NCBI GenBank assembly: GCA_902781215.1
Contig: CACZIO010000018.1
Coordinates: forward strand, 1 to 50,760
Reading direction: 5' to 3'
Source: an uncultured Lachnospiraceae bacterium
GTDB taxonomy: Bacteria; Bacillota; Clostridia; Lachnospirales; Lachnospiraceae
Length of the DNA: 50,760 bases
Shown: in pieces, positions 25,034 to 34,966 of the stretch
Layout: every line of letters begins with the position of its first letter
How positions within the stretch are numbered: the stretch's first letter is position 1
The notes under the pieces: model-generated
What the model was told of the DNA's origin: nothing
What the model saw: the letters and a program-made list of their open reading frames with translations, nothing else
Database searches by the model: none
Position numbers and translations under genes: made by a program

Positions 25034-27307
25034 ATGATTTCTTTCCCCAACAAAAATGACCATCAGAACAAAAAACTGCTCGCTCTCCTGCTTGCCTTCG
25101 TGCTGGCCGCCACAACCATCTCCGGCTGCGGCAGGCTGATCCCTAAAATCGGGCAGGTCACGGACGCCCCCAAATCCGGCCAGAGCGGAGCCGGCACCGG
25201 ATCTGCCGGCGCAGGCGGACAGAGTGCAGGCACAGGCCAGTCCGGCGCGGACGGGGAAAACGCAGGCCTCTCCGCCGAACTCTTCACCCTCCCCTACGAC
25301 GATCCGGATCCGGATGAGAAGGCGAGTGCCTACCCCTGGCTCTGCTCCGATATCGTGGAAAACGTCGACAAGCTGGGCGGACTCACGGAGACAGACGACT
25401 TCCACGCAGCGGTCAACCGCGACTGGCTGACCTCCAACGAGATCCCGACCGGCTACTACTCCTACGACACCTTCGCCGAGCGGCAGCTGGAGGTGGACGA
25501 CGAGCTGGTCCGGATCCTGGAGAGCAGGGTGTCCTTCTCCGACCCCTATATCGCCCACTGCCAGAAGCTGGTGCAGGACTACTACAGGATGTGGCTGGAC
25601 TGGGACGCGCGCGACGCCGCGGGCATCGAGCCCCTGCGGGATGTCGTCCAGCCCCTACTCGACGTACATAACCTGGACCAGATGACCTACTATCTGTCCG
25701 ATCCCGACACGACCATCCGGGCCCTGCCCCTCTGCGGCGCCTTCACGGCGGCCAACCCCAACGACGCGGACAACAACGCCGTCTACATCACACCCCCGTC
25801 CCTGGTCTTCTCGGATCCCACGTACTACGACTACCTGGAGGCCGACAGCTGGGAGACCCAGCCCCGCTATATGCAGGCCGCCGGCTACATGCTGGAGCGC
25901 CTGGGCTATCTCGATGAGGAGCGGGACCAGATCCTCAAGGACAGCTATGCCTTTGAGTGCGAAATGGCCGCCCACATGATGACGACCGAGGAACACAGCG
26001 CCGAGGATTCCTCCATCCGGACCAACAATCCACGCTCCTATGCCGACCTGGTCACGGAGCAGGGCGATTTTCCCCTGACCGGCATGCTCGAGGGCGCCGG
26101 CCTCGAGGAATCCGAGGTCTTTATCCTCCAGGAGCCCGAGTGGCTGGCCTGCATGAGCGAGCTCTACGACGAAGAACATCTGGACAAGATGAAGGCCTAC
26201 CTCCTGGTCTCCGATGTCCTCCAGTTCATGGACCTGCTCGATCACGACTGCTACAACCGCAAGATCATGGTCCAGAACGTCCTCTCCGGCTCCTCCGGCC
26301 AGGTCGAGGACAAAAAGGCCGCCTGCGATGCCGTCGACAGCGTCCTGGGCCCCGAGCTGGGCGATGTCTACGCCGAGACCTACATCACCGACAGGACCCG
26401 CAGAGACGTCACAGAACTCATCGATGACGTCCTGGACGAGTATCACGCCATGCTCCAGTCCGCCGACTTTTTGTCCGACGGGACCCGCGCGGAGGCCATT
26501 AAAAAGCTGGACAATCTCACCATCCGCGTCGCCAGCCAGGAGGACTTCGGCGAAGAGGATGCCGACCTTGAGGACCTTCTCGATTTCGCCGGCCCCGACG
26601 AGGGCGGCTCCCTGGTCGATGCCCGCATCGCCATCTCGGAGGAGACCTGCCGCCTGAACGCGGAGGAGGTCAACCAGCCCGTCGACCGCGAAGCCTGGAT
26701 CGCCAATCCCCAGGAGGTCAACGCCTACTACTACTCGCTCGACAACTCCATCAACATACCCGCAGGCATCCTGGGCGGAGAATTCTACAACGACAAAATG
26801 TCCTACGAGGAGAAGCTGGGCCATGTCGGCGTCGTCGTTGCCCACGAGATCTCCCATGCCTTCGACACCTCCGGCCGCCAGTATGACGAGCGGGGGAACC
26901 TGCGCAACTGGTGGACCGAGGAGGACTACCGCCGCTTCCACGAGCGCGCCCAGAAGCTGGTCGACTACTACTGCGGCTTTGAGCCCGTGGAGGACATCCA
27001 GGTCAACGGCGCCATGTTGGACACCGAGGCCATCGCCGACCTGACCGGCGTCAAATGCATGCTGCGCATCGCCGCCGGCGAGGACAATTTTGACTACGAC
27101 CGCTTCTTCCGCGCGCTCGCAGCCAACTGGCGCACCCTGACCACCCTCGAGACCGAGGCCTACGCCATCGAACAGGACGTCCACCCCCTCCCCTACCTGC
27201 GCACCAACGCCGTCGTCGTGCAGTTCGAGGAGTTCCACCGGACCTACGGCACAAAGGAGGGCGACGGCATGTACCTGGCCCCCGAATACAGGCTGGAGAT
27301 CTGGTAA
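25034..27307 (+). CDS. M13-family zinc metallopeptidase lipoprotein (neprilysin/PepO-like)
   Basis: The 757-residue protein begins with a lipoprotein signal (hydrophobic LLALLLAFVLAATTISGC, lipobox ISGC, lipidated Cys at about 33), then a Gly/Ser/Ala-rich linker (about 45-85). The M13 domain carries NAYYYSLDNSINIPAGIL, the zinc motif HEISH (604-608) and the third ligand in DTEAIADLTG (about 662-671). It should cleave peptides outside the cell while attached to the membrane. The ribosome site GAGGA precedes the ATG by ten bases. It stands alone; a CheR fragment abuts its 3' end. Confidence 0.92.
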   Translation: MISFPNKNDHQNKKLLALLLAFVLAATTISGCGRLIPKIGQVTDAPKSGQSGAGTGSAGAGGQSAGTGQSGADGENAGLSAELFTLPYDDPDPDEKASAYPWLCSDIVENVDKLGGLTETDDFHAAVNRDWLTSNEIPTGYYSYDTFAERQLEVDDELVRILESRVSFSDPYIAHCQKLVQDYYRMWLDWDARDAAGIEPLRDVVQPLLDVHNLDQMTYYLSDPDTTIRALPLCGAFTAANPNDADNNAVYITPPSLVFSDPTYYDYLEADSWETQPRYMQAAGYMLERLGYLDEERDQILKDSYAFECEMAAHMMTTEEHSAEDSSIRTNNPRSYADLVTEQGDFPLTGMLEGAGLEESEVFILQEPEWLACMSELYDEEHLDKMKAYLLVSDVLQFMDLLDHDCYNRKIMVQNVLSGSSGQVEDKKAACDAVDSVLGPELGDVYAETYITDRTRRDVTELIDDVLDEYHAMLQSADFLSDGTRAEAIKKLDNLTIRVASQEDFGEEDADLEDLLDFAGPDEGGSLVDARIAISEETCRLNAEEVNQPVDREAWIANPQEVNAYYYSLDNSINIPAGILGGEFYNDKMSYEEKLGHVGVVVAHEISHAFDTSGRQYDERGNLRNWWTEEDYRRFHERAQKLVDYYCGFEPVEDIQVNGAMLDTEAIADLTGVKCMLRIAAGEDNFDYDRFFRALAANWRTLTTLETEAYAIEQDVHPLPYLRTNAVVVQFEEFHRTYGTKEGDGMYLAPEYRLEIW

Positions 27308-27317
27308 AACCAATCAT

Positions 27318-27581
27318 ATGCAGCATCCATACTCTATCCTATACCTCCTGACCAACCCCTGCCCGGAGGGCTTCGACGTCATCATCTGCCGCAACGTCCT
27401 CAAGTTCTTCTCACCGGACAAGATTGCCGAGCTCCAGGGACGCCTCGCCGCTTCCCTGGCAAAAGACGGCTATCTCTTTGTCTCCAATGACGACCACACA
27501 GACGATTGGGAACGCATTCTCCAGCCCGCAGAGCTTGGCCTGGTGGAGGTGGGGCGCAAAAGCATCTACCGCAAATTGTAG
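27318..27581 (+). pseudogene. Fragment of a CheR-type methyltransferase (C-terminal end only)
   Basis: Up to 87 codons; from about 27372 the frame reads GFDVIICRNVLKFFSPDKI and later GYLFVSNDD, matching the last third of CheR-like SAM-dependent methyltransferases. The N-terminal SAM-binding region and substrate loop are absent: the M13 gene ends 10 bases before the first ATG. With about a quarter of the usual length it cannot be functional, and is probably a deletion remnant. Confidence 0.65.
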
Positions 27582-27689
27582 AACACGCAGGATCCGGGAT
27601 ACCCGGATCGCCCACACAAGTATCCGGCCCATAAAAAATAGCGCATTGGGCGTATGGTTTTACGTCTGAAAAATCCACAAAACATAGCA

Positions 27690-27735
27690 AAAAACGGACA
27701 GAAAGGCATTTTATGGCCTTTTTGCCCGTTTTTCT
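27690..27735. terminator. Terminator-like hairpin
   Basis: AAAAACGG...AAAGGC pairs imperfectly with GCC(T)n...CCGTTTTT around ATTTTATG, with A/T runs on both ends, so it can act in either direction between the CheR fragment and the HMA-like gene. Confidence 0.65.
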
Positions 27736-27841
27736 CATTCATAACATTCATATCTGAAAACGACCTGCAGGACCTGCCATGACCGTAAAACGTACGACAG
27801 ACGCATCCCCTGCAGGATGCCTGCTTCTGCAGCCTGCCGTC

Positions 27842-28255
27842 TTACAGGTCCCGCAATGTCACCAGCTGGTACAGGTGGTATCCGACCTGGACCGGCATGG
27901 GCATCAGAATATCCGCGGTTGCTTCCACGATCACCTTTCTGCGCATCCTGGCCTTGACCTCGGGGCTGAGCTTCCTGCGGGACAGTTCCTCGGAACCGAT
28001 GGTATCATCGATTTTCTCCGCAAACATTTTTACATTGCCGAACTGCAGGGAATTGAGCTTGCGCAGGATCTGGTCCCTGTTCCCGCGATAGGAAAAGGAT
28101 ATCCCGCCCGAGGAGGGATAAAGCTGTACGTCCGAAACGCCCTTCAGGCCGCTCAGCGCGTACTGAAGGACCTCCGCCTCCGCGGGGCTGAAGCGCCCCC
28201 TGTCAAGCCGCAGGCGCATATAGGATGAAGTCTGGTGGCGGATCGTATAGTTCAT
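27842..28255 (-). CDS. HMA-like domain protein, possible remnant of a metal P-type ATPase N-terminus
   Basis: This 137-residue protein starts YTIRHQTSSYMRLRL and contains LSGLKGVSDVQLYPSSGGISFSY, resembling the degenerate heavy-metal-associated domain at the N-terminus of clostridial P1B-type ATPases. The region after it (SPEVKARMRRKVIVEATADIL) matches the stretch that normally precedes the first membrane helix, but the frame stops there. It may be a stand-alone small protein or a truncated ATPase; no ATPase follows. GGGAGA precedes the ATG. Confidence 0.5.
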   Translation of the reverse strand: MNYTIRHQTSSYMRLRLDRGRFSPAEAEVLQYALSGLKGVSDVQLYPSSGGISFSYRGNRDQILRKLNSLQFGNVKMFAEKIDDTIGSEELSRRKLSPEVKARMRRKVIVEATADILMPMPVQVGYHLYQLVTLRDL

Positions 28256-28350
28256 GTGTGTCTCCCGTTTATAATTCCTAAGGCTGCCGGATTTTCAGCT
28301 TTCTTACAATCGACATATTTTTGATAGATCTCAGTGTAAATTGACTCTGA

Positions 28351-28752
28351 TCAGCCCTTTTCCTTTTTTGCCTCTGCCTTTGCCTCGAACCGGGCAGTAT
28401 CCACGACGGCGCGCTGGTGGGTTCCTTCGCCGATGAGGCCGGCTTCATCATAGCAGGTCACTTTGAATGTCATCACCTTGCCGTTGGCTGCCAGCTCGAC
28501 AAGTTCTGTCTCGATGCGGACCTCCATTCCCTCGGGCGTCGCCGCGACATGGGAGACATTGATGGAGATCCCGACCGTCGTCTTTCCCTCGTCCAGCTCC
28601 GGCTGCACGGACATGGCCGCCGTGTTCTCAATCCCGGCAATCATGGCCGGCGTCGCAAACACATTCACCAGGCCGCTCCCGACGCGGGAAGCAAGCTGGT
28701 CCGCACTGACGACAAACTTCTTTTCTCCTCTGATCCCTGCCTGTAGTGCCAT
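28351..28752 (-). CDS. Hot-dog fold acyl-CoA thioesterase (fluoroacetyl-CoA thioesterase-like)
   Basis: This 133-residue single-domain protein has the hot-dog pattern of the FlK-like group: VFATPAMIAGIENTAAMS, then TTVGISINVSHVAATPEGMEVRIETEL, with the Thr, Glu and His positions expected in that family. It likely hydrolyses a small acyl-CoA in the cytoplasm; the natural substrate is unknown. The C-terminus is a short Lys/Glu/Ala tail. It lies about 95 bases downstream of the serine acetyltransferase gene on the same strand. Confidence 0.85.
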   Translation of the reverse strand: MALQAGIRGEKKFVVSADQLASRVGSGLVNVFATPAMIAGIENTAAMSVQPELDEGKTTVGISINVSHVAATPEGMEVRIETELVELAANGKVMTFKVTCYDEAGLIGEGTHQRAVVDTARFEAKAEAKKEKG

Positions 28753-28847
28753 AATGATTCTCCTGTTTTTGATAATTTTTACCGAACTCAGATGAAAAAG
28801 CCGTGATAAAGCGCATAAACGGCGATTTCTTACGTTTGTTTCACGAT

Positions 28848-29861
28848 TCAGATCGTATAGAACCAGGTACTGTCGGCCTCCGAGTCGTGGAAATTCCTGA
28901 GATTATCCGGCGTGGCGACCAGTTCCGGCGTTCCCGCCAACTCGACGTCATCGTCCTTATTCATGATGACCAACTCCTGGGTCTTGACACTGATGCGGGT
29001 GCCCGGCCGGACCGAGCTGGTAATGAAAACGTTGGAGCCGATGACAGAGCCCTCGCCGATGGTGGTCTCGCCGCCCAGGATGGACGCGCCGGCGTAGATC
29101 GTGACATTGTCCTCGATCGTGGGATGGCGCTTGGCGCCACGCAGGCGCTGACCGCCGCGGGTCGAGAGCGCGCCGATCGTGACGCCCTGGTAGACCTTAA
29201 CGTGTTTTCCGATGATCGAGGTCTCGCCGACGACGATGCCCGTACCGTGGTCCATGAAGAAGTACTCGCCGATGGTCGCGCCCGGATGGATATCGATACC
29301 GGTCCGGCTGTGGGCGTACTCGGTCATCATACGGGGGATCAGCGGCACTCCCAGCAGGAAGAGCTCGTGGGCCAGGCGGTTGACCGTGCTGGCCAGAAGG
29401 CCCGGATAGCACAGGACGATCTCATCCTTGCTGAAGGCCGCGGGATCGCCCTCAAAGGACGCCTGCATATCCGTGTTGACCAGGGCCCGGATGTGGGGGA
29501 TCCTCTCCAGGAAGGCAATACCCAGCTCCTCCGCCTCCGCGCGGATCGTCTCGTAGGGAGCATCCGCGTATTCCTCTTTGAAGCGGAGGGCGATCGCGAT
29601 CTGCTTCTGCAGGTTGTAGAGAACATCCTCGATCAGGACCGTGATCCGGCTGTCGTAGCTGTAGCTCCGATAGGATTTTTCCCGGTAATAGCCCGGGAAC
29701 AGGATGTTCAGCAGCTTGTTCAGGATGTCGATGACCATATCGCTGTCCGGCTGGTTGAAGACATCCATGTTGTCGATATCGCGTCCGTTCTTGTAGTCCG
29801 CCAGGATCAGGCCCGCCACCTCCTGAATGCGGTCGTTGATGTCATTGCTCGTTCCGCCCAT
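28848..29861 (-). CDS. cysE: Serine O-acetyltransferase (EpsC/SatA type)
   Basis: The 337-residue protein combines an N-terminal helical domain (about 1-190) with a left-handed beta-helix (about 195-300) containing GIDIHPGATIGEYFFMDHGTGIVVGET, GAKRHPTIEDNVTIYAGASILGG and the C-terminal VKTQEL. It transfers acetyl from acetyl-CoA to serine, the first step of cysteine synthesis, which uses sulfide such as that from AsrABC. It is longer than CysE of enteric bacteria (about 270) but fits the clostridial type with an extended N-terminus. No cysteine synthase gene is adjacent. Confidence 0.92.
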   Translation of the reverse strand: MGGTSNDINDRIQEVAGLILADYKNGRDIDNMDVFNQPDSDMVIDILNKLLNILFPGYYREKSYRSYSYDSRITVLIEDVLYNLQKQIAIALRFKEEYADAPYETIRAEAEELGIAFLERIPHIRALVNTDMQASFEGDPAAFSKDEIVLCYPGLLASTVNRLAHELFLLGVPLIPRMMTEYAHSRTGIDIHPGATIGEYFFMDHGTGIVVGETSIIGKHVKVYQGVTIGALSTRGGQRLRGAKRHPTIEDNVTIYAGASILGGETTIGEGSVIGSNVFITSSVRPGTRISVKTQELVIMNKDDDVELAGTPELVATPDNLRNFHDSEADSTWFYTI

Positions 29862-30734
29862 ATATTTACTCCATCTTTTAAAACTGTTTTACTGCCAATG
29901 CTATGTTCCGGGATATGTGCCGGCTGTCAGGGGGTCTCATGACTGCTGTGATGTGTTTTGTCAATGCACTCTGACGGCTTCACGATCCCAGCACACAAAG
30001 CACGTGTGGAGAAAAGTATACCATATTTTTTGCCTATCGACTACATAGTTTATCAGGCTCCGGGAGTCTCGGGAGTCTGCCTCGAACCACCTGTGACGGT
30101 TCTCTCCGTTATAATTGCAAAACCTCTTCGTGATTCTGTACCATCGAGAACTGTTCCAGGTGTTTTTTTTAACATCGTGGTATTTTACTGTCGAGAACGT
30201 CCCCCGGGGTAAACTGTACCCTGTAGAATGGACACCGATATTTTTGGGCCTCCCCATTTTATGGACAGTATTTTAAGGGTGAAAACCCATTCGGTCTGTC
30301 TCGCCTTCCCAGTTGAAATCGATTTTGCAATTTCTGCACTATGCTGTATTCTACTCATTACTGCTTCTATTCCGGATTAAGTTTGACACCTCAAAATATT
30401 AGGAGCAAACATAATCCAAACGCTATTCATTCCCTGCAGCAACTTTCGCCCCTGCTACTTTTTCTGTAGCCTATTCTCGCATATGCTTGTTTCACGGTGC
30501 TTGAAAAAAGCACAGCATTCGGTTACTATGAAAGAGTCGCACTTTTACGGATAGACATGACATGCGCCGCATGTCTTCCTATTTATATATCCATACATTT
30601 TATGTATCAATACATCTAACCAGTACTATTATTCCTATATGCACTGTATATCCGTTTGTCGTCTTTCATCAGACAATACGCAAGCAGGATTTCAGGATTA
30701 ATATAGAAGACAACACTTCCAAAGGATTAAAATA
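29862..30734. other. 873-base non-coding stretch with decayed repeats and possible insertion-sequence end
   Basis: No convincing gene. On the minus strand TGGTATACT (30015-30023) is an extended -10 promoter fitting cysE. Around 30090-30210 are degraded copies of the GACGGTTCTC family. Near 30207-30232 the sequence TGTACCCTGTAGAATGGACA resembles ends of IS3-like elements, but no transposase is present. GTGCTT/AAGCAC (30499-30515) and a GACATGCG/CGCATGTC dyad (about 30560) are short hairpins. The rest is AT-rich. Confidence 0.5.
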
Positions 30735-33587
30735 ATGAATTTTGAACGCAAGGGATACAAGATATTCCGCCGCACCGCCGGGCCCGTCCGGCACCTTCAG
30801 ATCCTGATCATTTCTCTGGCCGTCTCGCTGGTCGTCCAGCTGATCCGCCTCCTCTTCGGCCGGTCCATGCACAGCCCCCTTCAGGACATCCTCACGCTCA
30901 CGCTGATCATCTTCCTCATCGGTGAGCTGATCCTGCGCCTGGTCGACCCCAAATTCAGGAGGCGGCTTCTCCTGTCCGTCCTGCGTCTGTACAAGAAGGA
31001 ACCCCTGACACCGCAGGTCATCACCAGAAAGGCCCTGCTGGCCTTTGCGACCCTGTGCGGGATCACCTTTTTCTGTGTGCACACGACCTACCGCTTTGAC
31101 CGGACTACGGAGCGTCTTTCCGCCCAGAAGGAGGTTGCTCTCCTCAGCAGTGAACTCCTCCAGCAGGAGATCATCGGATTTGAAAATGAACCCCTGGCTG
31201 CCATCAACGTCCGTTTCGGCGCCAACGCACAGATCCCCGGGCAGACCAATGACGGCAACGTCCACATCAGCCTCTATAAGGACGATGACAAGATCCAGTC
31301 CTGGGACCTGCCCTTCGCCATGTTCGAAACAGAATCCTATCAGAAGCTGGAGCTCAACTCTCTGCTGAAAATGCAGAGCGATTCCCACTACTACCTCCGC
31401 ATCAGGGAGAAATACGGCGAGGAGTATGAGGAAGAAAAAAAGAAAAACGCGGATGGATACACAGAAGGGTCCGTCAGCGAAAACACCGAAGGCAGCGTGC
31501 AGGAAAACACCGGAGATTCTGACGGGACAGAGTCCGGAGATATCTATACAACGGAAAACGCTGAGGGCATGGAAAGCAGCAGCATTCAGGAAACCGCTCT
31601 TGAGCCCACCCCCATCAGCGTCTACGTCTACGCCGAGGGCGGGGAGGGCTATGAGCGCGACGGTGAGCCCCACACCTGCTGCCTCTGCTACACCCTCACC
31701 TACCGGAATCTGGAGCTGAAAAACATCTACACCCTGGGCGGCGTCCTCCTGGGCATCCTTGTGGCCCTGATCATCCTGCTGGACATCGAGGAGACGGCCG
31801 TCATGACCGTCGTCCTCGCCATCCTCATGCTGGTCTTCATGCAGATCTGCCCGCCCTTCATGGCCCCCGACGAGGAAAACCACTTCAAGCGGGCCTTTGA
31901 GGTCGCCGAGATCAGTTATGTCTCCAGGCACATGGGCGAGACCGGTGTGGGCGGCAATATCATGCCCGCCGCCATCGATGACTACGTGTGGCTCTACCTG
32001 GACAAGCCCGAGGAAGAGCTGCTCGCGGAAGCTGCCGCGGCAGAGGCCTCTGAAAGGGAAACAGAGGCGGCAGACGCAGCCCCTGTCTTTATCTCCCCGG
32101 CCTCCTTCCTGCCGGAGGACGCGACCTACGGCCCGGGAATCATAAAACCGATGTCCTCTGCAGCCGGCACCGGTACCGGCGATACAGATTATTACGAAAG
32201 CGAGGGCACAGACACCTATGAAAATGGAGAATCCGTGGATGGAGCCTCCTATGACGAAGCTTCCTCCTACGACGATGAGAGTATGAATGACGAAAGCATG
32301 GAAGGAGAAAACACCGACAGCGAATCATCCGATGCAGACAGCCTGAACGGCGATAAGCCACAGAACAGTGAAGACGGGACCGCCGGCACTGGCGCTAATC
32401 CAGCCATGACAGAAATGGAGACCGGATCAAAGGAAAAACCGGTCATCCTGCTCGACTGGAACCAGACCAAAGAGATGGAGTTCGGCAACACCGCCCTCTA
32501 CTCTCCCGTCAGCTACCTGCCCCTGTCAGCCGGCATCCGGGTCGCCAACGTCTTCTCGGACCAGGTCGCCACACTCTTCTACGGAGGCCGCTGGGGCAAT
32601 GTCATCGCCAACTTCCTCCTGTGCATATTTGCCCTGCGCCTGGCTCCCTTCGGGAAGCGGATCCTCTTCCTGATCATGACCTTCCCCATGACACTGCAGG
32701 AAATGGTCTCCCTGACTCCGGACGGCTTCACAATTTCCATCTGCCTCTTTTTCCTGGCCTACATTCTGCGTCTCTCCTATGGGACCAGCGGTGACCCGGA
32801 AAATCCCCGGATCAGGAAGGTGACCCCGCTGGATATGGCCGCGCTGGCCGTCTCCTCCGTGGTCCTCTCACAGATCAAGATCGTCTACGTGATCCTGCTC
32901 CTGCTCCTCTTTATGATCCCGGGCAGCCGCTTCCGGACAAAGCGCACCGCCCTAATCTTCAAGGGGGTCACGGCAATCTTCGCGCTCGCGCTCAACCTCC
33001 TGTGGCTGAGCACCTCGTCCGGTTTCCTCGTGGAATTCCAGCCCGGCGTCGACACGCCGGCCCAGATCGACTACGTCCTGTCGCACATCCCCGTCTTCTA
33101 CGAGGTCTGCGCCAGAACCCTGATCAACAGCTTTGCCTCCTGGACCTCCACCATGACCGGTTCCACCCTGGGGACCCTCAACATCAGCGTCACCCCGATC
33201 GTCTGGCTCACCGCCACGATCCTCTTCGTCGCCGAGATCACCACCTGCCGGGAGAACCGTCAGGACGTCCACAGGTGGGATATGCTCCTGCTGATCCTGA
33301 CCTTCCTGGGCGGCTGCGCCCTGATCATGGCCAGCCTCTACGCCCAGTGGACCCCTTACAGGAGCCCCGTCATCCGCGGCATCCAGGGGCGCTACTTCAC
33401 CCCCCTCCTGCCCCTGCTGGCCTACTTCGTCGTTTTCACCCTCCAGAGCCGGAGGAAACATGGCGGCATCGACCCTGTGGCAGACGCCCTGCCCCAGAGG
33501 GGGACCTTCTGCTACCTGCTGGTCCTCTTTTACAACGGCATTGCAGTGCTGGACATCGCCGCCCACTTTATCGCAGACCTGTGGTAA
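30735..33587 (+). CDS. Large multi-pass membrane protein, DUF2142 family
   Basis: The 950-residue protein has about a dozen membrane helices and the DUF2142 hallmark PPFMAPDEENHFKRAFEVAE (about 375-395). Two helices open the protein (about 20-75), an extracytoplasmic domain follows (about 120-320), and most helices lie after 330. Residues about 430-570 form a long Glu/Asp/Ser/Tyr-rich insert of low complexity. DUF2142 proteins resemble GT-C-type glycosyltransferases and occur in envelope polysaccharide loci, so a sugar-transfer role at the outer face of the membrane is likely. The glycosyltransferase 140 bases downstream probably supplies lipid-linked sugar. Confidence 0.8.
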   Translation: MNFERKGYKIFRRTAGPVRHLQILIISLAVSLVVQLIRLLFGRSMHSPLQDILTLTLIIFLIGELILRLVDPKFRRRLLLSVLRLYKKEPLTPQVITRKALLAFATLCGITFFCVHTTYRFDRTTERLSAQKEVALLSSELLQQEIIGFENEPLAAINVRFGANAQIPGQTNDGNVHISLYKDDDKIQSWDLPFAMFETESYQKLELNSLLKMQSDSHYYLRIREKYGEEYEEEKKKNADGYTEGSVSENTEGSVQENTGDSDGTESGDIYTTENAEGMESSSIQETALEPTPISVYVYAEGGEGYERDGEPHTCCLCYTLTYRNLELKNIYTLGGVLLGILVALIILLDIEETAVMTVVLAILMLVFMQICPPFMAPDEENHFKRAFEVAEISYVSRHMGETGVGGNIMPAAIDDYVWLYLDKPEEELLAEAAAAEASERETEAADAAPVFISPASFLPEDATYGPGIIKPMSSAAGTGTGDTDYYESEGTDTYENGESVDGASYDEASSYDDESMNDESMEGENTDSESSDADSLNGDKPQNSEDGTAGTGANPAMTEMETGSKEKPVILLDWNQTKEMEFGNTALYSPVSYLPLSAGIRVANVFSDQVATLFYGGRWGNVIANFLLCIFALRLAPFGKRILFLIMTFPMTLQEMVSLTPDGFTISICLFFLAYILRLSYGTSGDPENPRIRKVTPLDMAALAVSSVVLSQIKIVYVILLLLLFMIPGSRFRTKRTALIFKGVTAIFALALNLLWLSTSSGFLVEFQPGVDTPAQIDYVLSHIPVFYEVCARTLINSFASWTSTMTGSTLGTLNISVTPIVWLTATILFVAEITTCRENRQDVHRWDMLLLILTFLGGCALIMASLYAQWTPYRSPVIRGIQGRYFTPLLPLLAYFVVFTLQSRRKHGGIDPVADALPQRGTFCYLLVLFYNGIAVLDIAAHFIADLW

Positions 33588-33726
33588 GAACCTGACGTCC
33601 ATGCACGTAAAAAAACGGGAAAACATTTGCACAGCTTCAGCCCATAAGCATCTGAACTGCCGCCGGCCTGACACACAGCAAAACAGCTTCAGAACGATCA
33701 GCCAAAAAAACAGGATATCATCTTCC

Positions 33727-34680
33727 ATGGACAAAATCGCCGTTCTCATCCCCTGCTACAATGAAGAAAAAACGATCGGGAAGGTCTGCGCGGACTTCCG
33801 CAGAGTCCTTCCCGAGGCTGTCATCTATGTCTACGACAATAACTCCACCGACCGCACGGCCGAAATCGCCCGCGAAGCGGGCGCCGTCGTCCGCCACGAA
33901 TACATGCAGGGCAAGGGCAACGTCATCCGCCGCATGTTCCGCGACATCGACGCACAATGCTACATCATGACCGACGGCGACGACACCTACCCCGCGGAGA
34001 GCGCCCCGGAGATGGCCGGACTTGTCCTGGACAAAAACGTCGACATGGTCGTCGGCGACCGCCTCTCCTCCACCTATTTTCAGCAAAACAAAAGGCCCTT
34101 CCACAACTTCGGGAACAGCCTTGTGCGCAACAGCATCAATATTCTCTTTCACAACGATATCCGGGACATCATGACCGGCTACCGCGCCTTCAGCTACAAT
34201 TTCGTCAAGACCTTCCCCATCATGTCCAAGGGCTTTGAGATCGAGACCGAGATGAGCATCCACGCCGTGGACAAGAACATGTCCATCGGCAATGTCGTCA
34301 TCGACTACCGCGACCGCCCCGAGGGGAGCGAGTCCAAGCTCAACACCTACTCAGACGGCCTGCGCGTCCTGAGCACCATCGCCAGACTCTACTGCACCTA
34401 CAATCCCATGGCCTTTTTCAGCCTCATCGCTGCCGTCATGGCCGTCATCTCCATCGCTTTTTTCATCCCGGTCATGAGCCAGTACCTCCACACCGGCCTC
34501 GTCCCCAGGATCCCCACCCTCATGGTCTGCGGTTTCACCATGATCGCCGCCATCCAGTCCTTCTTCGCAGGGCTCCAGCTCCAGATCATGGTCCAGAAGA
34601 ACCGCCAGGACTTCGAGATGCACCTGCACAGGGTCAACGACCACTACAAACGGCTGATGAAGGAGGACCGCACCTCCTGA
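33727..34680 (+). CDS. Family 2 glycosyltransferase, polyprenyl-phosphate sugar synthase type
   Basis: The 317-residue protein starts at the ATG at 33727; the frame is open further upstream but the conserved VLIPCYNEEKTIGKV begins right after this Met. It has a GT-A fold with the nucleotide/metal motif TDGDDTYP, and the ITGYRAFS-like MTGYRAFSYNF and FEIETEMSIHA stretches of dolichol-phosphate mannosyltransferases. Two membrane helices end the protein (about 230-255 and 265-290). It likely links a hexose to undecaprenyl phosphate on the inner side of the membrane for use by the DUF2142 protein. A strong terminator follows. Confidence 0.88.
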   Translation: MDKIAVLIPCYNEEKTIGKVCADFRRVLPEAVIYVYDNNSTDRTAEIAREAGAVVRHEYMQGKGNVIRRMFRDIDAQCYIMTDGDDTYPAESAPEMAGLVLDKNVDMVVGDRLSSTYFQQNKRPFHNFGNSLVRNSINILFHNDIRDIMTGYRAFSYNFVKTFPIMSKGFEIETEMSIHAVDKNMSIGNVVIDYRDRPEGSESKLNTYSDGLRVLSTIARLYCTYNPMAFFSLIAAVMAVISIAFFIPVMSQYLHTGLVPRIPTLMVCGFTMIAAIQSFFAGLQLQIMVQKNRQDFEMHLHRVNDHYKRLMKEDRTS

Positions 34681-34732
34681 CCATCCCTGAAAAACGATGT
34701 AGATCACACCGCAGAAAAACCAACAGAAATAC

Positions 34733-34767
34733 CAGCAGGAACGTATTTTCACGTCCCTGCTGTTTTT
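34733..34767 (+). terminator. Terminator after the glycosyltransferase gene
   Basis: CAGCAGGAACGT (34733-34744) pairs, with one mismatch, with ACGTCCCTGCTG (34751-34762), followed by T5. Confidence 0.85.
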
Positions 34768-34966
34768 GTATGATTTCCGGAAGCATCCCGGCTGTATTCA
34801 CAGATAACAGACATACAATTCACTTTCATGTGGTACAATTTATAAATGACAGCTTCGCCGGGGCTCTGTATCCCTATATCATCAGACCCGGCAGCCAGAG
34901 AGATCCACGATTTGACCGGCATCCCGTGATCCGGGCACATTCCGGAAAGGAGGCACCACTTACCAC

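Noticed and set aside
25655-27313. 552-codon open frame opposite the M13 peptidase gene
   Set aside because: Antisense by-product; the peptidase has signal peptide and zinc site.
29961-30257. 98-codon open frame on the minus strand in the cysE-DUF2142 spacer
   Set aside because: No ribosome site, no motif, and it covers decayed repeats and the cysE promoter.
33460-33726. N-terminal extension of the glycosyltransferase frame overlapping the DUF2142 gene
   Set aside because: The extra residues are an out-of-frame reading of the DUF2142 end; the conserved domain begins just after the ATG at 33727.
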